Positions 24,768 through 34,305 are shown, counted from the first letter of the stretch. The stretch: 64,000 nucleotides of DNA from Stutzerimonas stutzeri (GCF_002909485.1 NZ_PPXG01000010.1:62001-126000), one strand, 5' to 3'. Numbers and translations are program-made. The notes: a model not told the origin generated them from the letters alone.

Positions 24768-25859
24768 TTATTGTTTTGGGGCCAGATCCGCGCCCGATGG
24801 CGAGGCGATGCGAACACCACCCTGCCCTACCAGGATCAGGTTGCCTTGGGAATCGGAGCTAACGCCCGACAGCGAACGCCGGTCGGGACGGTTAAAGAGT
24901 TTGAAGCTGCTGCCCTGGTCGTCGCTGGTCAGCACCGCGCCACCGTGCCCGACCACCGCAATGCGTCCGTCACGCAACAAGCTGCCATCGGCCAGCCCGG
25001 ACTCCAGCGCATGGCCGTTACCGTTGCTGAGTTCGATGGCCTGCCAGCTGTCGCCGAAATCGACGGAGCGAAACAGGTGACCGCGCAAGCCGAAGGCAAC
25101 CACCACGCCTGGCTCCGAGCCACCTACCACGCCGAAGAACGAGCCCTTATAGGGCGATTCGACGCGCTCCCAGGTTTCGCCCATATCGGCTGAGCGGAAC
25201 ATGCCGCCCATTTCACCGACGACGAACAGGCCCGATCCCTGAATATGGGTGATGGCGTTCAGATGAAAACCATCCTCGTTGTCGAGCCGCTCGCTGATGT
25301 CATCCCAGCTCTGGCCGCCATCGACGGTTTCGATCAGGGCGCCATAGGCGCCGACCGCGATGCCGTGCTGAGTGTCTTCAAACCAGATGTCCAGCAACGG
25401 AGCTTCGCGCTCACGCTCTTCATACTGCGCCGTCCAGCTCGCGCCGCCGTCGGCAGTGTTCAGCACCAGCGCATCATGGCCGACCGCCCAGCCGTGCTTG
25501 TCATCGACGAAGTAGATAGCCGTCAGCAGCTGGCGAGTCGGCACCTTTGCCTGCACCCAGCTGTTGCCTTCGTCGTCGGAATAAAGAATGTGTCCTCGAT
25601 CGCCCGCAGCAACGAGACGGTCGCCGGCCTGGGTGATGTCGAGAAGAAGATTGGATGCGGCTTTAGCCGACTCGATTGAATAGCGAGTCTGGCCGTCGGT
25701 TGTGGCCTGGGCCGGAGCCGCCGCCGCAAGCAGCAGGAGCGAGAAGGCGCCGCATAGCGAAAGCATGCCCGCAACCGATGAGTGAAGACGCGACGCCCTC
25801 GCCCGGAATGGAACCGCGGCGCGGCCGGATAGTGTGCGCCGCAATACGGGCTCACTCAT
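24768..25859 (-). CDS. Ycf48-like beta-propeller protein, exported or anchored
   Basis: 363 residues from ATG 25859 (AAAGGGGG six bases upstream). An N-terminal basic stretch is followed by a hydrophobic segment ending in AAAAPAQA, a plausible signal peptide cleavage region. The rest consists of repeated BNR/Ycf48-type blades: GHILYSDDEGNSWVQAKV, LNTADGGASWTAQY, ETVDGGQSWDDIS, RSADMGETWERVES, RSVDFGDSWQAIE and TSDDQGSSFKLF. Ycf48 assists photosystem II assembly in cyanobacteria; the role in this non-photosynthetic context is unknown. It precedes the RND exporter gene by 16 bp, and the two may work together in the envelope. Confidence 0.85.
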   Translation of the reverse strand: MSEPVLRRTLSGRAAVPFRARASRLHSSVAGMLSLCGAFSLLLLAAAAPAQATTDGQTRYSIESAKAASNLLLDITQAGDRLVAAGDRGHILYSDDEGNSWVQAKVPTRQLLTAIYFVDDKHGWAVGHDALVLNTADGGASWTAQYEEREREAPLLDIWFEDTQHGIAVGAYGALIETVDGGQSWDDISERLDNEDGFHLNAITHIQGSGLFVVGEMGGMFRSADMGETWERVESPYKGSFFGVVGGSEPGVVVAFGLRGHLFRSVDFGDSWQAIELSNGNGHALESGLADGSLLRDGRIAVVGHGGAVLTSDDQGSSFKLFNRPDRRSLSGVSSDSQGNLILVGQGGVRIASPSGADLAPKQ

Positions 25860-26231
25860 ACATACCCCCTTTATTCTTATTAGGTAAGGCCTGAAGTGCA
25901 GGCTCAGCCATCCTAGCCAGCTTACGCGGACACACACAATTGGCCGGACGTTATGAATTGTTAACTCTCACGCAATGATTGACGCACGATCACTCAGGTT
26001 GATCGGGCCAGTTGCCAGTATGCCAACTGGCAGATTCGATATTGCAATGCCGATCCGACGCGGTGTACCAGGAGGATGGTCACCGCAGGCGGCAACGAAT
26101 CAAGAGTATCTCCAGGTGGGACGCGGTCCACTGTGACCTGACGGCACGGTGAACCGACGAAGGCCCGCTTTGGTGGGCTGAAGCCTAAAGCAGAGGCAGC
26201 GGCCGATCGTTGCGCGATCGGCCTTGCCGGG
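25860..26231. other. intergenic region with nested inverted repeats and stem-loops
   Basis: No gene seen. It holds the promoter side of the Ycf48-RND pair. Nested dyads lie at 26007-26032: GCCAGTTG/CAACTGGC (arms 26007-26014 and 26024-26031) overlapping TGCCAGT/ACTGGCA, a candidate operator. At 26168-26190 a degenerate copy of the AGGGTGG repeat family occurs. At 26201-26223 a stem GGCCGATCG/CGATCGGCC sits just past the pepN stop and could help end that transcript, though no U run follows. Confidence 0.55.
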
Positions 26232-28892
26232 TCAGGCGAGGCTCTTGCTCACCACTTCGTAGACATCGCTGGACAGCTCACCGGAAGCAAGGATGCGCTC
26301 CAGCTCGCCCTTCATCAGCGCCTGACGTGCGCTGTCGTACTTGCGCCAGCGGGTCAGCGGCGCCAGCAGACGCGAGGCGATCTGCGGGTTCAGCGCGTTG
26401 AGGGTAATAACCTGATCGGCAAGGAAGCGGTAGCCGGCACCATCGGTGCGGTGGAAGTTGACCAGGTTCTGATTGGCGAAGGCACCGATCAGCGCGCGCA
26501 CCTTGTTCGGGTTCTTCAGGGTGAACGCCGGATGCTGCATCAGCGCCTGTACCCGCTCCAGGCCACCGGGCAGCGGATTGCCGGCCTGCACGCTGAACCA
26601 CTGATCCATGACCAGCGGATTGTCCTTGAAATGCTCGGCGAAAGACTGCAGCGCCTTGTCGCGCTCCGCCTCGAACGGCGAGTTGACCAGCACGGCCAGT
26701 GCGGTCAGGCGTTCGGTCATGTTGTCGGCGTGCTCGAACTGCTCCAGACACGCTTCGACGACCTCGGCTTTCTCGCTCAACATCAGGTATGACAGGGCGA
26801 TGTTCTGCAGCGCGCGACGAGCGAAGTGCTCGGCCGAGGCGACATAGGCGGTGTTGCGTGAGGTCTCGCGATTGACCTGATAGCGCTGCCACAGCGGCTC
26901 GAACAACACATCGGCGATGCGCTTGCGGGCGAAATCGCGCGCGGCGTGGATGGCATCGACATCCGCCACGTCGCTGATTTCGGTCAAATAGGCTTCGCCC
27001 GGCAACGAGAGCATTTCGGCGACCATGGCCGCATCCAGTTCATCGTTCTGCAGCAGGCTGCGCAGCGCCTCGATCAGGCGCTCATCCATCGCCAGCGCCT
27101 CGCCACGCTGGTGCTGGCCGACCAGCTCCTGCAGCACCTGCACCGACAACTGCTGACCCGCTTCCCAGCGGTTGAAGCCGTCGGAATCGTGCTGCATGAG
27201 GAACATCAGCTGGTCGCGGTTATACGGGTAGTCCAGCTTCACCGGCGCGGAGAAACCACGCAGCAGGGAGGGCTGCGGCCGCTCGGCGATATCGACGAAA
27301 GTGAAGGCCTGTTCGGCTTCGGTCACCGCCAGCACACGGCTGGTCCCGGCGGCAGACGCTTCGCCCTGCAGCCGCAGCGGCATGTCCGAACCATCGGCAG
27401 CCAGCAGGCCGAGTTTCACCGGGATTACGAACGGCTCCTTGGTCGGCTGGCCCGGCGTCGGCGGACAGCTCTGGCGCAAGGTCAGGCGATAAGTCTTCGC
27501 TGCCTCGTCGTATTGCTCGCTGACGGCCAGGCGCGGTGTGCCGGACTGGCTGTACCAACGCTTGAACTGAGTCAGGTCCGCACCGTTGGCATCTTCCATC
27601 GCCTTGACGAAATCGTCGACGGTCACGGCCTGGCCGTCATGCCGTTCGAAGTAGAGATCGCTGCCCTTGCGGAAGCCCTCTTCGCCCAGCAGCGTCTGGA
27701 TCATGCGCACCACTTCAGCGCCCTTCTCGTAGACGGTTAGGGTGTAGAAGTTGGAAATCTCGATAAAGGATTCCGGGCGCACCGAGTGCGCCATGGGGCC
27801 GGCATCCTCGGCGAACTGGTGGGTGCGCAGGTAGGCGACGTCCTCGACGCGCTTGACCGTCGCCGAGTTCATGTCGGCGCTGAACTGCGAATCACGGAAC
27901 ACGGTGAAGCCTTCCTTGAGCGACAGCTGGAACCAGTCGCGGCAGGTCACGCGGTTGCCCGACCAGTTGTGGAAATACTCGTGGGCGACGATGGCCTCGA
28001 CGCGCTGATGGGCGGCATCAGTGGCGGTTTCGGCACGTGCCAGTACGGCGCTGGAGTTGAAGATATTGAGGCCCTTGTTTTCCATGGCGCCCATGTTGAA
28101 GTCGTTGACCGCGACGATCATGAAGATGTCCAGGTCGTACTCGCGACCGTAGGCCTCCTCGTCCCACTTCATCGACTTCTTCAGGCTGTCCATGGCGTGC
28201 TGGCACTTGTCGACGTTCTCCGGCTCGACGTAGATCCGTAGCGCCACGTTGCGCCCGCTCATGGTGGTGAAGCTGTCCTCGATGGCCCAGAGGTCACCCG
28301 CCACCAGGGCGAACAGATAGGCCGGCTTCTTGAACGGGTCTTCCCAGGTCGCCCAATGCCGGCCGTTGTCTTCGCTGCCGCTGGCAATCGGGTTGCCGTT
28401 GGAAAGCAGCACCGGATAGGCCTTCTGATCGGCGCTCACCGTGGTGGTGAACTTGCTCATCACGTCTGGACGGTCGAGGTAATAGGTGATCTTGCGGAAG
28501 CCCTCGGCCTCGCACTGGGTGCAAAACATGCTTCCGGACTTGTACAACCCTTCCAGCGCGGTGTTGGTTTCCGGATGGATCACCACCGAAGTGTCGATCA
28601 CGAAAGCATCGCTTTCCGGCTGCAGGGTCAGGCAGTCCTCGCTGATCTGGTAGTCGCCAGCGTCCAGCGCGCGGTCGTTCAGCGCGATGGACAGTAGTTC
28701 GAGCTCCTGCCCGTGCAGCTCCAGCGGCGGCAGGTTGCCGGACGGGCGCTCAGGGTTGCGGCGCATTACCAGCTGCGCATGCACCAGAGTGCGATCCTCG
28801 TACAGTTCGAAGGTCAGGTGGGTTTCATCGATCAGGTACTCTGGCGCCTGGTAATCCTTCAGATGAATGACTTTCGGTTGTTCGGTACGCAT
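26232..28892 (-). CDS. pepN: aminopeptidase N (M1 zinc metallopeptidase)
   Basis: 886 residues from ATG 28892 (GAGGTTTCC upstream). The M1 signatures are present: the substrate-binding GAMENKGLN (about residue 270) and the zinc motif HEYFHNWSGNR (about 305) with a downstream Glu in LKEGFTVFRD. The length is typical of bacterial PepN (about 870-890). It is cytoplasmic and removes N-terminal residues from peptides. It is monocistronic, with the DUF2797 gene behind it separated by a repeat-rich 280 bp. Confidence 0.97.
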   Translation of the reverse strand: MRTEQPKVIHLKDYQAPEYLIDETHLTFELYEDRTLVHAQLVMRRNPERPSGNLPPLELHGQELELLSIALNDRALDAGDYQISEDCLTLQPESDAFVIDTSVVIHPETNTALEGLYKSGSMFCTQCEAEGFRKITYYLDRPDVMSKFTTTVSADQKAYPVLLSNGNPIASGSEDNGRHWATWEDPFKKPAYLFALVAGDLWAIEDSFTTMSGRNVALRIYVEPENVDKCQHAMDSLKKSMKWDEEAYGREYDLDIFMIVAVNDFNMGAMENKGLNIFNSSAVLARAETATDAAHQRVEAIVAHEYFHNWSGNRVTCRDWFQLSLKEGFTVFRDSQFSADMNSATVKRVEDVAYLRTHQFAEDAGPMAHSVRPESFIEISNFYTLTVYEKGAEVVRMIQTLLGEEGFRKGSDLYFERHDGQAVTVDDFVKAMEDANGADLTQFKRWYSQSGTPRLAVSEQYDEAAKTYRLTLRQSCPPTPGQPTKEPFVIPVKLGLLAADGSDMPLRLQGEASAAGTSRVLAVTEAEQAFTFVDIAERPQPSLLRGFSAPVKLDYPYNRDQLMFLMQHDSDGFNRWEAGQQLSVQVLQELVGQHQRGEALAMDERLIEALRSLLQNDELDAAMVAEMLSLPGEAYLTEISDVADVDAIHAARDFARKRIADVLFEPLWQRYQVNRETSRNTAYVASAEHFARRALQNIALSYLMLSEKAEVVEACLEQFEHADNMTERLTALAVLVNSPFEAERDKALQSFAEHFKDNPLVMDQWFSVQAGNPLPGGLERVQALMQHPAFTLKNPNKVRALIGAFANQNLVNFHRTDGAGYRFLADQVITLNALNPQIASRLLAPLTRWRKYDSARQALMKGELERILASGELSSDVYEVVSKSLA

Positions 28893-28910
28893 GGAAACCT
28901 CGTCGGCTGT

Positions 28911-28935
28911 GCTTCAAGCGGCTAGCTTCAAGCGG
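28911..28935. repeat. direct repeat upstream of pepN
   Basis: GCTTCAAGCGG occurs twice, at 28911-28921 and 28925-28935, in the pepN leader region. Slightly further, CAGCCCGG-GTA-CCGGGCTG forms a perfect palindrome at 28956-28974. Confidence 0.65.
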
Positions 28936-29012
28936 AAAAATGGCGATGGACCTGCCAGCCCGGGTACCGGGCTGCTAATGACTTCGAGCTTAGCGCCTGT
29001 AGCGGCGGACTT

Positions 29013-29176
29013 GTAGGGTGGAAAACGGCGCAGCCTTTTCCACGCGATTGTTCCAGGCCGCTCATCCTTGAGCCGTCGGCCCTTAGCGCCGCAGGGTGGA
29101 TGCCGCTTCTTACATCCGTATGCACCCACTGCGCCCTGCTCCGCGGTGGTCAAGGTTGCACCGTTGTCCACCCTAC
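29013..29176. repeat. AGGGTGG-family repeat segment with 10-bp inverted ends
   Basis: GTAGGGTGGA at 29013-29022 and its exact complement TCCACCCTAC at 29167-29176 bound the segment, and a further AGGGTGGA copy lies near 29093. The right end overlaps the stop codon of the DUF2797 gene (29173-29175), so the repeat supplies the last bases of that gene. Apart from the repeats the interval 28893-29172 shows no gene. Confidence 0.68.
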
Positions 29177-30006
29177 GCAGCAGTGCTGGCGGCGACCTGA
29201 TAAGCGGTGAACTTGCGGATATTGATCACGCCGGTGTCGAGAATCAGGTACTGGCCCTTGATGCCCCTGAGCGTGCCCTCGACCACGGGTGTCTTCTCCA
29301 AATCGAGGCTGACCACCTTGGTCGGATAGGCCTCCACGGGATAGCGAATCTCCAGCACCTCGGCATCGGCCACCGGCTGGATCGCCTGCAGGCCGTAGCG
29401 CTGTTGCAACTCGCGCAACCCCGCGGCGCAGGCATCGAAGATCTGCTCGCGCATTTCGATCAGGTCGATCGGCTCAGCGTCACTTTTGAGCAGCGCCCGC
29501 CAGTTGGTGCGATCCGCCACCTGGCTGCGCAGCAGATCTTCCACCATGCCCGACTGCAGGCGTGTGGCAACCCGCATGATCGGCAGCGCCTGGCTGGCGC
29601 CCTGATCGAGCCAGCGCGTCGGCAATTGCGTAGCACGGGTGATGCCGACCTTGATGCCTGACGAGTTGGCCAGGTAGACCACGTGGTCGGTCATGCAGAA
29701 GTCCATGCCCCACTGCGGATCGCGGCAGGTGCCGAAGTCGTGGTGGCATTTTTCCGGGCTCATGATGCAGACATCGCACTGCGGTAGCTTTTTAAAGCAG
29801 GGATAACAATAACCCTGGCTGAAACTTTTGTTGGTCTTGCGTCCGCAATGGGTGCAGTTGATGGCGCCAAGGTACTCCAGCCGCAAGGTCTTGCCGATCA
29901 GCGGATTGACCGGCACCAGTTCGTCATTCAGGCGGAAGGAATACTGCGCCGGTGCGCCGAGCTGAATCGACATTTTGCTTAGCGCGCCACGTCCCAATTC
30001 GAGCAT
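29173..30006 (-). CDS. DUF2797 family protein with cysteine-rich zinc-binding region
   Basis: 277 residues. The start at 30006 overlaps the stop of the preceding gene (TGATG), so the two are coupled. Cysteine motifs suited to zinc binding appear in CTHCGRK, CYPCFKKLPQCDVC and a following CHHDFGTC. A central part (VYLANSSGIKVGITRATQLP, then ARWL-like residues) resembles the GIY-YIG nuclease-like fold reported for DUF2797; I cannot verify a full active site. Function unknown. Its stop codon lies inside a repeat element. Confidence 0.8.
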   Translation of the reverse strand: MLELGRGALSKMSIQLGAPAQYSFRLNDELVPVNPLIGKTLRLEYLGAINCTHCGRKTNKSFSQGYCYPCFKKLPQCDVCIMSPEKCHHDFGTCRDPQWGMDFCMTDHVVYLANSSGIKVGITRATQLPTRWLDQGASQALPIMRVATRLQSGMVEDLLRSQVADRTNWRALLKSDAEPIDLIEMREQIFDACAAGLRELQQRYGLQAIQPVADAEVLEIRYPVEAYPTKVVSLDLEKTPVVEGTLRGIKGQYLILDTGVINIRKFTAYQVAASTAA

Positions 30007-30284
30007 CAGTGGCGGGTTCCCGAAGCGGGAGCGAACAGACTGCTGTCGATGGCCGGCTCGGCCTTCTTGCTCTTGGAGCCGCACTCCTGGCCACCCATGA
30101 AGCCGGTACGCTGCTCTTCTGGAAGATTTTTCATCTCCCAGGCAATCACCGCCTGCATGCAGGTTTCTTTCTGTTCAGGGGTCAGCTTGCGGCCATCCGC
30201 CCATTTGCCGACCTCGAGGGCTTGCTTGAGGCTTGCGTAGATTTCGGGGGTGATGTTTTCGGCGGTTTGGATAAAGGTCGACAT
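30006..30284 (-). CDS. DUF1315 (YeaC-like) small protein
   Basis: 92 residues from ATG 30284 (GGAGCTGGCC upstream). The family pattern is clear: ITPEIYASLKQALEVGKW, DGRKLTPEQKETCMQAVI and an acidic-basic tail. Small cytoplasmic protein of unknown function. It overlaps the DUF2797 start, and this gene pair is common in pseudomonads. Confidence 0.85.
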   Translation of the reverse strand: MSTFIQTAENITPEIYASLKQALEVGKWADGRKLTPEQKETCMQAVIAWEMKNLPEEQRTGFMGGQECGSKSKKAEPAIDSSLFAPASGTRH

Positions 30285-30352
30285 GGCCAGCTCCGAGGGA
30301 AACGAGCAGCCATTCTACCGGGCAGTCACGTTTTAGGGAAAAGGCCCGCAAG

Positions 30353-31213
30353 CTAACGGCGGCGCGCCAGCATGCCGCCAATCACGCCGGTGACACAGCC
30401 CGCGACAAGGCCGCCGACATGCGCAGCGTTGGCGATGGCCAGTGCGCCAAAACTGAGCACCTCGATAACGCCGGTCAAACAGATCACCAGCCACACCAGC
30501 ATCAGCACCACCACACCGGGCGGCAATCGGTAGGCAGCGTTAGGGGCGAGTTTCTGGTACAGCCAGCAATGCCCGAGCAGGCCGTACAGCACGCCCGAAA
30601 GACCACCGAAGATACCCGGCCCACCGAACAAGTATTGAGCGAAGTTGGATACCAACCCGAACGCTATTGTCAGCGCCAGCAGCATCCAGGCTCGCTGATG
30701 CGCTTCAATGCGCCGCCCCAGCTCCCAGAACCACATGCTGTTCATTGCCAGATGCAAAATGCCGAAGTGCACGAAGATCGGCGTGATCAACCGCCACCAT
30801 TGCCCGGTTGCGAGCGTCTGGTCCAGCGACGCGAAGTAGGCGTATTCGCCCTCGACACGGAAGTCGACGAAATTCAGCCAGCGGATCGTCGCGAAGTTGT
30901 CGCCGAGCATGGTGACGGCTGCGACAACCAGGGTGAAAACCAGAACCAGCGCGGTGAGGGGGCTTGCGCGCAAAGCTGCTACGAAACCGCCGCGCCGACG
31001 CGGCTGTTCGATGACGATGCTGTCGTCGCCCCGGGGATGCCGAGCGTACAGGTCGCGAACCTGCTCGACGACCTCAGCCGGCACACGCAGCACCTGCTGG
31101 TCACCCTCCTCCGACACTCGGCACGGCACCCGCAGGCGGTGCAACAAGGCGATGAAGCCGCTCAGATCTTCCGACAGCGGCAGGCGCAGGGCTTCGGCAA
31201 CGGACATGCTCAT
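30353..31213 (-). CDS. rhomboid intramembrane serine protease (GlpG-like)
   Basis: 286 residues. A soluble N-terminal domain of about 85 residues is followed by six or more membrane helices. The active-site pattern is intact: HLAMNSMWFWELG (helix 2), the nucleophile in GGLSGVLYG (Ser near residue 204) and the catalytic His in ANAAHVGGLVAG (near 264). It cleaves within or near the membrane. Its start overlaps the phosphoesterase stop (ATGA), placing it third in a nadK-phosphoesterase-rhomboid operon. Confidence 0.93.
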   Translation of the reverse strand: MSMSVAEALRLPLSEDLSGFIALLHRLRVPCRVSEEGDQQVLRVPAEVVEQVRDLYARHPRGDDSIVIEQPRRRGGFVAALRASPLTALVLVFTLVVAAVTMLGDNFATIRWLNFVDFRVEGEYAYFASLDQTLATGQWWRLITPIFVHFGILHLAMNSMWFWELGRRIEAHQRAWMLLALTIAFGLVSNFAQYLFGGPGIFGGLSGVLYGLLGHCWLYQKLAPNAAYRLPPGVVVLMLVWLVICLTGVIEVLSFGALAIANAAHVGGLVAGCVTGVIGGMLARRR

Positions 31214-32178
31214 TGGAACACCGCCTGCACATCGATCCAGACGAACTTGGCCGGGTCCAGACGCGTCTCCCGGTCCAGCCGGTAAGCCACCAACTTGCCG
31301 TTCTTTACCGCGCTGTAATCCAGGCAGGCCAGGTTATCGCGAAGGGGCCCGGGACGGCCGCGGCGCCAGTAGTGGCCGACGAACAGCAAAGGCTCGTCCG
31401 GGCCGTAGAGGAACAGGCGATTCTTCTGCTGTTGCGATAAGGGCATGCGTGCCGCATGGTCCGGCAGGCCGTCGGGCTGAAAAACGACGTCCCCGTAGGT
31501 TTGCGGGTTCTCTTCCCAGAACTTGGTGCGGAAAAAGGTACGCACGAAACCCTCCTCACTGGTCAACGTCATGCCTTCGGGCAGCGGCATGTCGGTACCG
31601 CGCAGCAGGCGGTCGAGCGCCTGGCAGATGAAGGTGCCCGGCAGGCCGGCCTCACGCAGAATTCCTCGATTGATGCAGGCATCGTTAAGGAACGGACGCA
31701 GACGCGCGATCACGTCGCTGTCCCAGCACGCGTGCACGACGCGGAAGCGCTCGCTCTCGAGAAAAAGCGGCAGGCCGTAGAACCATTCACGAAAGGCTTT
31801 CCACTCCTCGGGATAGGCTTCGAACTGCTGGAAGGTCTCCTGCAACAGCCGGGCGAAACGCGGCGAATGCTCGCGCACGAAATCGCGACCGCTGCCCGGT
31901 GGTGCGGGCATGTACCAACCCAGCGCGTTGAACTCATGGTTGCCCATGATGCAGTAGGCCTGCCCACGGTCGACCATGTCGTAGACCAGATGCAGCGCCT
32001 CACGGATATGTGGCCCGCGATCGATGATGTCGCCGAGGAAGATCACCTGCCGCCGCGAATGTCGCCAAACTCCACCCTGCAAGCGATAGCCCAGTGAATC
32101 CAGCAGGCGCGCCAGCGCACGGCCGCAGCCATGCACGTCACCGATCAGGTCGTAGCCGCGCTCGGGATCAAGCAGCAT
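31210..32178 (-). CDS. calcineurin-like metallophosphoesterase
   Basis: 322 residues from ATG 32178, which overlaps the nadK stop (TGATG). The metal-binding motifs are GDVHGCG (about 13-19), GDIIDRG (49-55) and GNHEFNA (79-85), as in PPP-type phosphatases and ApaH. A substrate such as diadenosine tetraphosphate is possible, but the protein is longer than ApaH and the substrate is unproven. The operon context with NAD kinase hints at nucleotide metabolism. Confidence 0.88.
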   Translation of the reverse strand: MLLDPERGYDLIGDVHGCGRALARLLDSLGYRLQGGVWRHSRRQVIFLGDIIDRGPHIREALHLVYDMVDRGQAYCIMGNHEFNALGWYMPAPPGSGRDFVREHSPRFARLLQETFQQFEAYPEEWKAFREWFYGLPLFLESERFRVVHACWDSDVIARLRPFLNDACINRGILREAGLPGTFICQALDRLLRGTDMPLPEGMTLTSEEGFVRTFFRTKFWEENPQTYGDVVFQPDGLPDHAARMPLSQQQKNRLFLYGPDEPLLFVGHYWRRGRPGPLRDNLACLDYSAVKNGKLVAYRLDRETRLDPAKFVWIDVQAVFQ

Positions 32179-33065
32179 CAATCGCCCCCGCCGAGGCGAC
32201 TACCCCAGCCAAGCTTGGTTCGGCAGACTTCGTAGTAGTTGTGGTCCAGCGGGTGGATCAGGTGCAGCTTCTGCGGCTTCTTGCGCACGGTCACGGTATC
32301 GCCCGGTGCGCAAGTGAAGTGGTTCTGGCCATCGCAGGACACCTGCGGATAGATCTGCATGTTTGGTGACACCACGATCTTCAGCTCGCTGTTGCCGTCG
32401 ACCACGATCGGTCGGCTCGACAGGGTATGCGGGTACATGGGCACGACAACGATGGCATCCAGCCGCGGATGCATGATCGGACCGCCAGCGGAAAGCGAAT
32501 AGGCCGTGGAGCCGGTGGGCGTCGCCACGATCAGCCCGTCGGCCTTCTGGCTGCAGACGAACTGGCCGTCGATGTACAGCTCGAATTCGATCATTCGCGT
32601 GGATTTGCCGGGGTGCAGCACCACGTCGTTGAGCGCGTCGCCCTCGCCGATCGGCTCGTCGAAACGTCGGGCCTGGGCTTCGAGCAGGAAACGATTCTCC
32701 AGCGTGTATTGCCCGTTGAGCACCTCGGCAACTTTCTCTTCCAGCTCGTCCGGGCGAATGTCGGTGAGAAAGCCGAGGCTGCCGCGGTTGATGCCGAGGA
32801 CCGGCACCCGGTGCTTTGCCATCGCCCGGGCCGCGCCCAGCAGGCTACCGTCACCGCCGACCACGATCACCAGATCGCAGGATTCGCCCAGGCGCTGCCT
32901 GGATGACGTCTGCATGCCATGGCCCGGCAGCACCTCGGCGATGTTCTCTTCGAGAATCACGTGCAGATGGCGCTCGACGAGGAATCGCTTCAGCCGGCGG
33001 ATTGTATCCAGCACCTGGGAGCTTCCCAGACGACCGATGATGCCGATATTGCGAAATTGCTCCAT
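32178..33065 (-). CDS. nadK: NAD kinase
   Basis: 295 residues from ATG 33065 (AGGGAACGTCA upstream). The family motifs are clear: GGDGSLLGAAR (near 70), NRGSLGFLTDI and TPTGSTAYSLSAGGP (near 185). It phosphorylates NAD to NADP in the cytoplasm. First gene of the operon with the phosphoesterase and rhomboid genes; divergent from the DUF1853 gene with about 210 bp between. Confidence 0.96.
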   Translation of the reverse strand: MEQFRNIGIIGRLGSSQVLDTIRRLKRFLVERHLHVILEENIAEVLPGHGMQTSSRQRLGESCDLVIVVGGDGSLLGAARAMAKHRVPVLGINRGSLGFLTDIRPDELEEKVAEVLNGQYTLENRFLLEAQARRFDEPIGEGDALNDVVLHPGKSTRMIEFELYIDGQFVCSQKADGLIVATPTGSTAYSLSAGGPIMHPRLDAIVVVPMYPHTLSSRPIVVDGNSELKIVVSPNMQIYPQVSCDGQNHFTCAPGDTVTVRKKPQKLHLIHPLDHNYYEVCRTKLGWGSRLGGGD

Positions 33066-33276
33066 TGACGTTCCCTGGTGTGGCTGGGCAGATGTTGCGG
33101 GCAGTCGCAACGCTCGAAAGTAACACGCGGCACCCTGGCAAGATCGCCGATGCGGATAGCCGATACGCCTGGAATCCAGCACAGGCGTTAGAGCCTTTGG
33201 CCGGCGCCGTGTTCAGCGGCAGTGGATTATCAGCGAAACGCCGGACCATCAGCAAACCGGCAGCTATGCTGCACGC

Positions 33277-34242
33277 ATGAGCCTTTGCAGTCTTGCCGAC
33301 TTACCCAATCGTCTCCAGCATCCGCAGGTGCGCGATCTCGCCTGGACGATCCTTTCGCCGTCATTGCTGAGCGAGGCGCCAAGGTGTCAGCGGAACCCAC
33401 TGACCGCCAGCCGCTGGAACAACGAGCCGGGGTTGCTGGCCGACTGGCTGCTGCGCCAGGACGCCGAGCCATCCATCCTCCACGCCTGGTTGTCGCTGCA
33501 CAGCACTCGGCGATTGGGTCTGTATTACGAAAGACTGTGGCAGTACGCGCTATCCCAGGCGCCCGATATCCAGCTGCTCGCGGCGAACCTGCCGATTCGA
33601 CAGAACGGCAGCACCCTCGGTGAGCTCGACCTGCTGTTCTGTGATGACCAAGGCGTGCACCATCTCGAGCTGGCCGTGAAGTTCTATCTGGGCCTCGCAT
33701 CAGGCGATGGTAGCCAACACGCGCATTGGCTTGGCCCTGGCAGCCATGACCGCCTTGACCTCAAGCTCGCCCACATGTGCCAGCATCAGCTGCCGCTGTG
33801 TACCCAGCCGGCAACCCTGGCAGTGCTCGCTGAACTTACTGGCCGGCCAGTGCAGAGCAGCTTCTGGCTCGGCGGTTATCTGTTCCAGCCGTGGCCGCGG
33901 GGGTGCACGCCTCCGCTCGGCGCCAATCCGCATCACCTGCACGGCCGCTGGGTTCGCCAGGCCGACTGGCCGATCTATGAGGCCGAAAAACCCGGAGCGG
34001 TTTGGCAGCCTATTGAGCGCGGTGCATGGCTGGCAGCAGCGCGCGTCGCCGCTGCGCAGCGTTGGGACGCTAGCAGCTTTGCCGACTGGTTGGCCAGCGG
34101 ACCGGCTGCCACACGAGCGCAACTCCTGGCACGGCTTGAACCGGATGCTTCAGGCGTTTGGCTGGAGCAGGAAAGAGTTTTTCTCGTCACCGACGATTGG
34201 CCGCGCAACGGCGCCGCAACGCAATCTCCGTCATCCACCTGA
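33277..34242 (+). CDS. DUF1853 family protein
   Basis: 321 residues. Matches the DUF1853 pattern: an N-terminal helical part, RLGLYYERLWQYALSQAPD, then GELDLLFCDDQGVHHLELAV. The D/E-D-L...E-L-A-x-K arrangement resembles the PD-(D/E)XK nuclease core. Whether it is an active nuclease cannot be told. The ribosome binding site is weak. Stands alone. Confidence 0.8.
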   Translation: MSLCSLADLPNRLQHPQVRDLAWTILSPSLLSEAPRCQRNPLTASRWNNEPGLLADWLLRQDAEPSILHAWLSLHSTRRLGLYYERLWQYALSQAPDIQLLAANLPIRQNGSTLGELDLLFCDDQGVHHLELAVKFYLGLASGDGSQHAHWLGPGSHDRLDLKLAHMCQHQLPLCTQPATLAVLAELTGRPVQSSFWLGGYLFQPWPRGCTPPLGANPHHLHGRWVRQADWPIYEAEKPGAVWQPIERGAWLAAARVAAAQRWDASSFADWLASGPAATRAQLLARLEPDASGVWLEQERVFLVTDDWPRNGAATQSPSST

Positions 34243-34305
34243 CACGTTCACCGGCTAGACTGCCTGCCCGACTCGACCCTGCAGATCGACATCCGACGGA
34301 CCCGC

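Noticed and set aside
23378..24862. 494-codon open frame on the + strand
   Set aside because: Antisense to the RND exporter; His/Gln/Arg-rich mirrored composition with no domain.
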